Part shown: in pieces, positions 57,340-64,000 of the stretch | Layout: each line of letters starts with the position of its first letter | Numbering within the stretch: the first letter of the stretch is position 1 | DNA from: Venturia oleaginea | Taxonomy: Eukaryota; Ascomycota; Dothideomycetes; Venturiales; Venturiaceae | Length of the DNA: 64,000 nt | Direction: 5' to 3' | NCBI GenBank assembly: GCA_013176395.1 | Contig: JABMLP010000003.1 | Span: 186,001-250,000, forward strand | Program-made: the position numbers and the translations under genes | The notes under the pieces: generated by a model | Seen by the model: the letters and a program-made list of their open reading frames with translations, nothing else | Told to the model about the DNA's origin: nothing | The model's database searches: none

Positions 57340-60279
57340 TCACATCATGGAATTGCGAGGCGGTGTACTGACACCCATGAAGACATTGCCGCCCATTGAG
57401 AAGCCATTCACAGGACCTGCCGAAGATGTTTGTTGCCCATTTTGAGCTTGCGAAGAGCCATCGATGCCATCAACAAGTTGGCCAGGAGAGGGAACATCCA
57501 TATTCATGCCCCCGGGCCATAGGAGATTGGAGGTATTCGTATCAACAGTCGAGGTTTGGACGTAGGAATCCCACGCATCCTATTCATATTGTTAGCAATT
57601 TTCCAGTGCAGAAGCGCGAGGAAGGCAGAGATTTCATACCCAATCAATACTGTTGCCCGGCACCTCCATACCCAAAAAGCCTTGGTTCCCAAAGAATGAG
57701 AATGGACTAGGTGCAGAAAGAGGTCCGTTATCCACGGAACTCGAAAACTGCTGAGGCTGTGGTGTCAGACCGGTGGACATTGGGATTCCACTCATCGCAG
57801 TCGCTGGGCTAGGATACTGTGCAAACACATTCGTTGCATCAGGTGTCAAAGCACCAGTACTCAACATGCCCAGAGTCATTGCCGCAGAGTGTTCAGGCGC
57901 AAGCTTTGTATCATCACCGTTAACACCATTCTGTGAGAACCGAGAAGGTGGTGTGAAGCCTTGAGAGATTTGTTGTCGGATTTGAGCCTCGTGTTCTTGC
58001 AGTCTAGTCAGCATAGCTGTAAGAAGACCGTTTGCTTTGAGAGCCTCAAGACTCTGATCCGACAAGGACTCCCAGATACTTCGTGACAGTTCGAGTGCTG
58101 CGAGCATGCTGGCTCGGCGTTCGTGTGTCCAATCATACACATCATTCGAGGATCTACGTCCTGTGCGCTCAATTTCGGCGGAGTGGTGAAGATCGAGCGC
58201 CACGATCATTGCGGCAAGGAGGAAGTCGTTGGAGGTGAGAGATGAGATAAACCACTTAACGTTGCTTAAACGGCCACCAGGTCGCGACTCATTATGTAAA
58301 GTGGCTTGATGTCGAAGCATTTCCATCGCATTGTCGACGGAAGTGCGGCGTGAGTAGACGTATCGCGTTGATTCGCGCGAAGGGCAGATGAACTTTCGAT
58401 GCAAAACACATTGAATCTTGAGAAATAAGAGATCAAGAATATAACGCTGCATCACCAACGCCGCGGGATCGCGTAGAGATTCTTCGATAGGACGCATCTT
58501 GAACACGTTTGGGATATTGCTGTGGATTTCTCGAAGTTTGTGATCAAGCTTCATGGCCTCTTCATAAGATGTTGGATGTAGCGTCTGCACAGACTCCACA
58601 ATCTCGGAGAAAAGATTAATCAGCTGGGCCTTGTAGATGACATATGTCATGGGCGTTGTCTCATTGATTGGCCGCGCCGTAGGCAAGACCTTCATTTCCT
58701 CTGTCAGCTCGTCGTCGTAGATGTTGAGGGGAAGTGCAGTATTTGTGTCATTGGGCCGAATCATGGGAGGCAATCCAACTTGATTCGAGAAGAGAATGTC
58801 CGATTGTCGTATCACTGACCATATCCGTCGTCGCATCTGTTGTCAATGTTAGGTTTGTCAGCTACTTGAACTGTTCGAGCGAACGCACCTCTCCGTTGAA
58901 CGATGTGATAGCAGGATAGTCCTTCGAATCTCTGTGGTAGCCCATCCTCATTGCAAGGCGTACAATGATGCTCACGCCCAGCAAGACATTACCTTCCGCA
59001 TCTCGACTCCTCCCAAATTCTGCAATGACATACAGAAGTAGAGTTTCCAACATATAGTTGATGGGCTGTGTAACGTCTGCCAGGACTAGACATTGTGCCA
59101 CCAAACGTCGATAATCAGCCAGCATTTTTTCGGTGTGGCCTCTGTATTCTGGAGGTTCGTCCTGTGATCTCTGGTAAGATTGAACTGCGATGACCATCAT
59201 CGCAAAGGACATGGCAAGCCACACGACTGGGGTCTCGGTCGGGTTTGCCCAATGCTGATCGTACTGTTTCTGATAAGTCGGCCCATGGATAATGTGGAAT
59301 GCCGGATCATAATTGTAGGTATTGAAGAACCGCGAGATCAGGACATCTGTTGTGACCTTGGCAGGAAATTCTGCTTGGATTTCCGCGAGCGTCGCAGGTT
59401 TCACAATCTGGAAGAGGAGCCCAGAAGAGCCCCCATTCAGCTGCTCTGTATTCTGCTTCACCTTTTTGTACTGCACTTCAAACTGCTTTTTGTGGTCTTG
59501 AAAGTATGTCTTGACCTCTGAAATTTCTGCATCCATGTCAGTCTTATCTACCAAACTGAAGACAGAGCATGGGCTGACCTGCGAGGATCGAGTACCAATG
59601 GGCTTCAGATGCGAAGATATGCCTCCCACTGTCCACTTTCATGATGCCGATAGAGTTCGTGACCTGATCAACCTCACTCTCATTGCCCTCGGGCTCCTCT
59701 TGTATACTGTCCACGTCGCGCGGGAATCCTTGAGAGCTCCCACTCATGCTGCCTCCAGCTCCTGCAATGGCTGCCGAAGCAGCAGCAGGTCCTGCTGATT
59801 GTGCACCATTGGTCATCAATGACAAAACCAGTCCCTCCAGTCTGTCTATCCTGTTTTGCATCTCATCTGGTGTTCCAGCAGCGCCATTTGGCGTGCCGCT
59901 CTTCTTTCGTGCTCCCGGCGCAGCATAGGAGCAGGAATCGAGGTCACCGCGTTTTGTGCAATTGTCGCAAGGGTGTCCACGGTTACATTTGAGCCTATGC
60001 TTAGGTCAGTATAAATGAAGTCACAGAACAGCTAATTGGCGATCCCGCTGTCAGATTCCCCAGAGAGAAACAGGTATAGGTCCCGACTTCTGATACAGAT
60101 GTTTGCAAACATAAATTTCTTCTAGCCCATGACAGTGGAAACAGATGAAGTGCTCACTTTCTATGCCTACATGGCCCACACGAAAGAGGGATACGATTCC
60201 TCTTGCGCACAACTCTGAATTGTCCGTCTGGAGACTGTCCAGTGTTCGAAGAGGTCGAGGAAGGAGGAGTGGGCGTCAT
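57340..60279 (-). CDS. Zn2Cys6 transcription factor, large
   Basis: Predicted 870 residues from exons 60279-60158, 59994-59579, 59526-58889, 58836-57640 and 57579-57340. The zinc cluster is Cys34, 37, 44, 50, 53 and 62 (LSCGPCRHRK/LKCNRGHPCDNC), split by the 163-nt first intron after CRHRK, and is followed by an Arg/Lys stretch and a coiled-coil linker (MQNRIDRLEGLVLSL). The fungal_trans domain begins near residue 230 (LISRFFNTYNYDPAFHIIHGPTY) and includes WLAMSFAMMVIAVQS and the RMGYHRDS motif. The tail is Ser/Pro/Gly/Asn-rich and ends in VSTPPRNSMM. It is a nuclear activator or repressor; target genes are unknown. All junctions keep frame and the domain is complete. Confidence 0.93.
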
Positions 60280-61134
60280 TTTGACAATTGGCTTTTCTCG
60301 TCCAGAGTTTCGTTGCTCTGCGTGTTCTTACGCGCCAGACGAGCGCGCAACCGAAAGGCACAGGCTCAGTCCGAGTCGCGCTCGATTATGGACGCGTTTT
60401 GTTTTCGAAGCTTGGAAGGGTCTATATATCAATTTCCTGGCGGCTATGGGGTGCTATAGCCTGATCTTCCGGCTGACGTAGATCTGGACAGCTTTCGCGA
60501 GCGCAATCGTGGTGATGATGCAGGGCGAGCGTGAGGAAATGGATCGAAGCTCGAAGTTTGGTTTTCAAGGGTTTTGCGCGAGAGTAGAGGGAAAACAGAT
60601 GTTGGGCGTACGGTATCAGGCGCTTTATCTGGCGAAGTTGGCTATCTCGTCGACGAGGGGCTCAAACGCAAGTCATAAAACGACACGATCAGCGACGTGA
60701 AATCCACTGTTGGCACGAGGAAAAGAATGCATCAGCTCTGCTATTGACGAAGATGTTTGGAGTAGGAGGGGATTGATCTTGATGCCGCTGACGTGCTGGC
60801 TACCTATAGAATATCTCAACGCGCACTAAACAGCTTCAGGCCAAACCTTCTTCGAGCTAAATGTCCTTCCTGCAACCTTCGACCCTCGTATCCCGAAAGC
60901 AAATCTCTGATCACCGTGTCATATACAAACGAGACATGAGTATGCGGCTATGAGTCACCACCTATACAAGCATCTGGCACTGAGTCTGCCTCTGCCTTCG
61001 TCATCTTCTCACTTCGCGCTCGACGGAGTTAAGGGGGATTACCGGAGTAAGACCGTGGAAGGAGTAAACCTTAGGCATCAAATCTGCTTTCTGCTTATCA
61101 ATTTTCCTTCAATTCTACAGCCAATCGCTAGTTG
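60280..61134. other. Promoter side of the Zn2Cys6 factor
   Basis: About 850 nt between two minus-strand genes; short open frames only, no motif. Confidence 0.55.
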
Positions 61135-62103
61135 CTAACCCTGGTTGATGCTGCTTTCCACCTCCCGCTCAACCATCTCCTTCCTAACCTCATCCCAAAC
61201 ATACACACCGCCCTGTCCGACATTATACCGATAATAATTATCCGTTCCCCCTCTCACCATCGCCCTCCGAAACGTGATATTGATTCTCCCCTTTCCAGCC
61301 TCTTCCCCCTTCCTCTTCGGAATACTATGATGCCAACAACTCTGCGTCTTCCCCATCATCAACACCATATCCCCACTCCCAAGCGGCAACTTCAATAACT
61401 TCCCCACAGCCATCTCTTTTCCCTCCGCATTCTTGACCGGTTTATGCTTTATCAGAAAATCGCGCTTGGCACCGAGTGAGAAGGAAGCGATGGCAGGATC
61501 AGGACCGAGGAACGATTCGTCGTCGGAATGATAGGAAATACTATCATCACCATTCGCATAATAATTCACCAAGCAAAAATTGTATTCTTCGCCCGTCGTA
61601 CCTTCAGTGATTTTTCGGAGGTGATCAAGACATCCCGGTATCGGTCGCGGTGTACTCTTATATCTCTCCCTCGGAATCTCTTTCTGCGTTCCAGAATCAA
61701 CAAGCCTCCCTTCATCCCCTTTGAACCGGGATGTGTCGTCCACCCCAAAGACAGTCGTGAAACGTGGCGTGTTGATCTGCTGTTCAACCCCATTCCGCCT
61801 GATCTGGTATTTGACTCTGTAAAAGAACAATTCCTTCCTCAAGAACTCGAATAATCCCTTCTCAATACCCTTGGGGATATAAGGTTGAAAATAGAGTAAA
61901 TCCAATTCGGGTTGATCGTTGATTCTTCTCCCCTCTGTCGCCGGTACGAAGCCAAGGCCATCAACAATATCTGGTGGGAATTGAGGGACCGGGAAAGGGT
62001 AGGTGGAATGGTTCGACGGTGCTTCTGTCGATTCGAGTCGTGGTTTTTTGCTTGGTTGAGCTTTGGGAGCGAAGAAGTTATCGAGAGTTCGTTTCTTGGA
62101 CAT
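61135..62103 (-). CDS. AlkB-like Fe(II)/2-oxoglutarate dioxygenase (ALKBH2 type)
   Basis: Single-exon protein of 322 residues. The N-terminus KKRTLDNFF resembles a PCNA-interacting (PIP) box, lacking the first Gln. The double-stranded beta-helix carries the iron ligands His192 and Asp194 (SYHSDDE) and His259 (CWHHSIPK), and the 2-oxoglutarate arginines Arg273 and Arg279 (RINITFR). NFCLVNYYANGDDSI and GDMVLMMGKTQ fit the AlkB fold. Family members remove methyl or etheno adducts from DNA or RNA bases; the PIP-like motif and ALKBH2-like layout suggest repair behind the fork, which is inference. Confidence 0.93.
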   Translation of the reverse strand: MSKKRTLDNFFAPKAQPSKKPRLESTEAPSNHSTYPFPVPQFPPDIVDGLGFVPATEGRRINDQPELDLLYFQPYIPKGIEKGLFEFLRKELFFYRVKYQIRRNGVEQQINTPRFTTVFGVDDTSRFKGDEGRLVDSGTQKEIPRERYKSTPRPIPGCLDHLRKITEGTTGEEYNFCLVNYYANGDDSISYHSDDESFLGPDPAIASFSLGAKRDFLIKHKPVKNAEGKEMAVGKLLKLPLGSGDMVLMMGKTQSCWHHSIPKRKGEEAGKGRINITFRRAMVRGGTDNYYRYNVGQGGVYVWDEVRKEMVEREVESSINQG

Positions 62104-62659
62104 TTCGTGCGGATGATCTTGAGTTTGATACGTGCTTTGAATCCTTGTATTTGAAAGGAACTGAGATGGCCCACGTTCGACGCGTCAAAGTTCGCGTTCT
62201 TCGATGATATCATTCCGAAATCCAGCCGACTCCTTTTTTAGACTAGCTTACCGTATTCGGTTAAGAAGTGCTAAAAACTCCGATTGGCGAATATAACGGA
62301 CTTCTCGGCCCGGCCATAGGTTTGATGATTCCGAGCCTCTGAGCTCTTCGGTCTAAGAACTATCAAAGCCAATTGATAGTCCGAATGGAAGCCATATATC
62401 TTCAAGAAAGGAAGTTTTCATGCAATTCTGGCCATTAAAACCGATTGGACGACTGCCAGCATGTCCATTCTCTCTATCGACCTGGGAGGGTCATATTCAT
62501 GGGGATATCAATACATTAGTAGATCCGCCTCAAACGCCAACCATAATCTGTCACCCAGAAGTATACGCCAACCTTTCGTTGGAAAACTCCCTCGCTATGT
62601 CTATAAATGTTTACTACTCAAAATGCAATTGTCTTCCTTCCCGGGCCCTTTTGCACCTA
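62104..62659. other. Spacer between AlkB and RdRP genes
   Basis: About 550 nt between two minus-strand genes. No gene or repeat is seen. Confidence 0.6.
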
Positions 62660-64000
62660 TTACTCATCCGAACCATATAGTGCTGCCAATTTGCTCAACC
62701 CTGCAGGCTTAGAAACAGAGGCAGTGTTCATGTCGACTTCGAACAATTTAACCTCATCACCAGTCTCCACAGCAAAACCGGCATCTTTTGATTCGGCTTG
62801 TATGGGCAACTCTTCATCTTCGACCTCAACATTCTCATTCTCGTCCGAGTCCGATTCATACAGCGCTGCTAATTTATTCAATCCAGAGGGCTTGGAGCTA
62901 GAGTTGATATCGATTTCGGCCAGTGTATTCTCCTCACCAGTCTCAGAAGCAGGATCAACGTCTTGTGAACCAAGAGTGACGGAAGCCTCTTCACCTTCAC
63001 TCGGGGTCAAATCCTCATCCTCTTCGGCGCTTCCATCATGTTCATCCTCATCTACGTCATGTATGAGGAGATCTTCATAATTGTCTGGAATCTCCTTGGT
63101 AGGACGCGCAGGCTTCTTGATGTACTCGGAATCATGGCGACGATATTCGATAGCAGCTTCGATCCTCTTCGCCTGCTCAGTATCTTCTTGAGGACGAATG
63201 GGTGATGGCAAGCTGTTGTCCATGTGTTTGTCTTTCTGGAAGAAGTCAATGAGCTCTCCTTTTGGCACCACTCCGTCAGCTGTCTCGATGGCGTCGGGAT
63301 TATCGGCCCCAGCGGCGCCAGCTCGCTTCGTGGTGCGCTTTTGAGCTCCCTGCTGTCTCACGACACTCTCTGAAGAATGGAAGATACCGCTAGCAATCAT
63401 ACCGAGCTCGCGATCGAAGATCCATGGAAAGGACATGAGCGGCATATTTTTGGAGTCCATATTTCTGACTGGGACCTCCATGCCACCGACAAGCTTCGTC
63501 GTCCTACACTCGTCCAAGGCAGCCCGCATTTGGCGCTCTGTAGTCTTGTACATGGCAGTGACAAAGGGCTGGAGTGTTCCAAAGGAATCTCCGCCAGCGG
63601 CGGTGGTACAGATTTCCCTGTACTTACTCTTGATAGAATTGACGATCTGACCCAGCTCTTCAGCAAGAGAGTAGTCTCGCTTCTCTCCATTGTGTGACAT
63701 GACAAACGTGGACCAAACCTCGAATTCAGTATCGATGTCATGCTGGGCCATGATTCTGCGAATGTCGGTGTCGTATTGCTCCTTAAACTCCACTATTCGT
63801 TGGAGCGTCTCTCCGCTAATTTCATGTGCTTGAAGGACGCGTTCATCGAAAGGAGCAGCATAGTCGGGAACGAAGTCGACAAGTTTGACCATGTCATAAA
63901 GCTGGCCCAGAATCTTTCCAGAGTGATATTGGTTCTTCGCATATCTCTTCTCCATGAAATGAGGCCATGTCTTCGGTCTCAAGTCCTGTGGCATCTTAGC
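62660..64000 (-). CDS. Cellular RNA-dependent RNA polymerase (RNA silencing), C-terminal part
   Basis: The frame is open to the right edge, so the N-terminal part including the catalytic DbDGD motif lies outside. It begins AKMPQDLRPKTWPHFMEKRY and continues KNQYHSGKILGQLYDMVKLVDFVPDYAAPFDERVL. This block, directly after the catalytic domain, is characteristic of eukaryotic RdRPs of the QDE-1/SAD-1/Rdp1 family. A long helical region follows (GDSFGTLQPFVTAMYKTTE; LMSFPWIFDRELGMIASG), and the last 150 residues are acidic and Ser-rich with a duplicated motif near the end (SKPSGLNKLAALYESD and SKPAGLSKLAALYGSD). These enzymes make double-stranded RNA for Dicer in quelling or meiotic silencing. Which paralogue this is cannot be told. 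Confidence 0.92.
   Translation of the reverse strand, partial: AKMPQDLRPKTWPHFMEKRYAKNQYHSGKILGQLYDMVKLVDFVPDYAAPFDERVLQAHEISGETLQRIVEFKEQYDTDIRRIMAQHDIDTEFEVWSTFVMSHNGEKRDYSLAEELGQIVNSIKSKYREICTTAAGGDSFGTLQPFVTAMYKTTERQMRAALDECRTTKLVGGMEVPVRNMDSKNMPLMSFPWIFDRELGMIASGIFHSSESVVRQQGAQKRTTKRAGAAGADNPDAIETADGVVPKGELIDFFQKDKHMDNSLPSPIRPQEDTEQAKRIEAAIEYRRHDSEYIKKPARPTKEIPDNYEDLLIHDVDEDEHDGSAEEDEDLTPSEGEEASVTLGSQDVDPASETGEENTLAEIDINSSSKPSGLNKLAALYESDSDENENVEVEDEELPIQAESKDAGFAVETGDEVKLFEVDMNTASVSKPAGLSKLAALYGSDE

Noticed and set aside
1..64000. Secondary-metabolite or effector cluster, or bacterial-type defence system
   Set aside because: No PKS, NRPS, terpene synthase, HET or NLR domains; regulators, transporter and proteases are interspersed with housekeeping genes.

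Overview
The window is nuclear DNA of a filamentous ascomycete (Pezizomycotina), probably close to Leotiomycetes. The evidence is a high density of short GT-AG introns (about 45-170 nt) with CTAAC-like branch sites, plus a typical filamentous-fungal gene set: hybrid histidine kinase, RlmA-type MADS factor, HapB, Zn2Cys6 regulators, a drug-efflux MFS pump, secreted S53 and S8 proteases and an RNA-silencing RdRP. There are no bacterial operons, CRISPR arrays or viral genes. The class assignment is inference; I cannot search databases.

Layout. 1-10.2 kb: 3' part of a hybrid histidine kinase; a U6 snRNA gene split by a 48-nt mRNA-type intron; a GT32-like glycosyltransferase; a 14-TM-type MFS transporter; a penta-EF-hand protein. 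10.7-18.4 kb: an RlmA/Rlm1 MADS-box regulator, a gene-poor stretch, a putative Golgi glycosyltransferase and a tRNA-Gly(UCC) gene carrying two insertions. 18.8-28.1 kb: a Zn2Cys6 factor divergent from a short-chain dehydrogenase, a Ser/acid-rich membrane protein, dUTPase and two proteins of unknown function, one with an LPxE-type F-box-like motif. 28.4-29.6 kb: a decayed pogo-type DNA transposon. 30.3-40.8 kb: a sedolisin (S53), a Pro/Ser-rich single-TM protein, mitoribosomal mL54 and a subtilisin (S8). 42.2-50.2 kb: Grx3/4 divergent from RPF2, and MTD1 divergent from MMS19. 50.2-57.3 kb: a long spacer with small tandem repeats, then HapB. 57.3-64 kb: a second Zn2Cys6 factor, an AlkB-like dioxygenase and the C-terminal part of an RNA-dependent RNA polymerase that runs off the window.

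Most genes are ordinary housekeeping or regulatory loci; exon structures were worked out by hand, and each complete multi-exon CDS closes in frame. The most unusual observation is that both RNA polymerase III genes I can see are interrupted by spliceosome-like introns. The U6 intron is of a kind known from some other fungi. The tRNA-Gly gene has a canonical 25-nt anticodon-loop intron and, in its D-loop, a 55-nt insertion with GTACGT donor, ACTAAC branch and GCAG acceptor. Removing both gives a full cloverleaf. A second anomaly is an in-frame TAA early in the otherwise conserved MMS19 reading frame. Functionally, Grx3/4, MMS19 and HapB all touch iron or Fe-S homeostasis, but their proximity may be chance.
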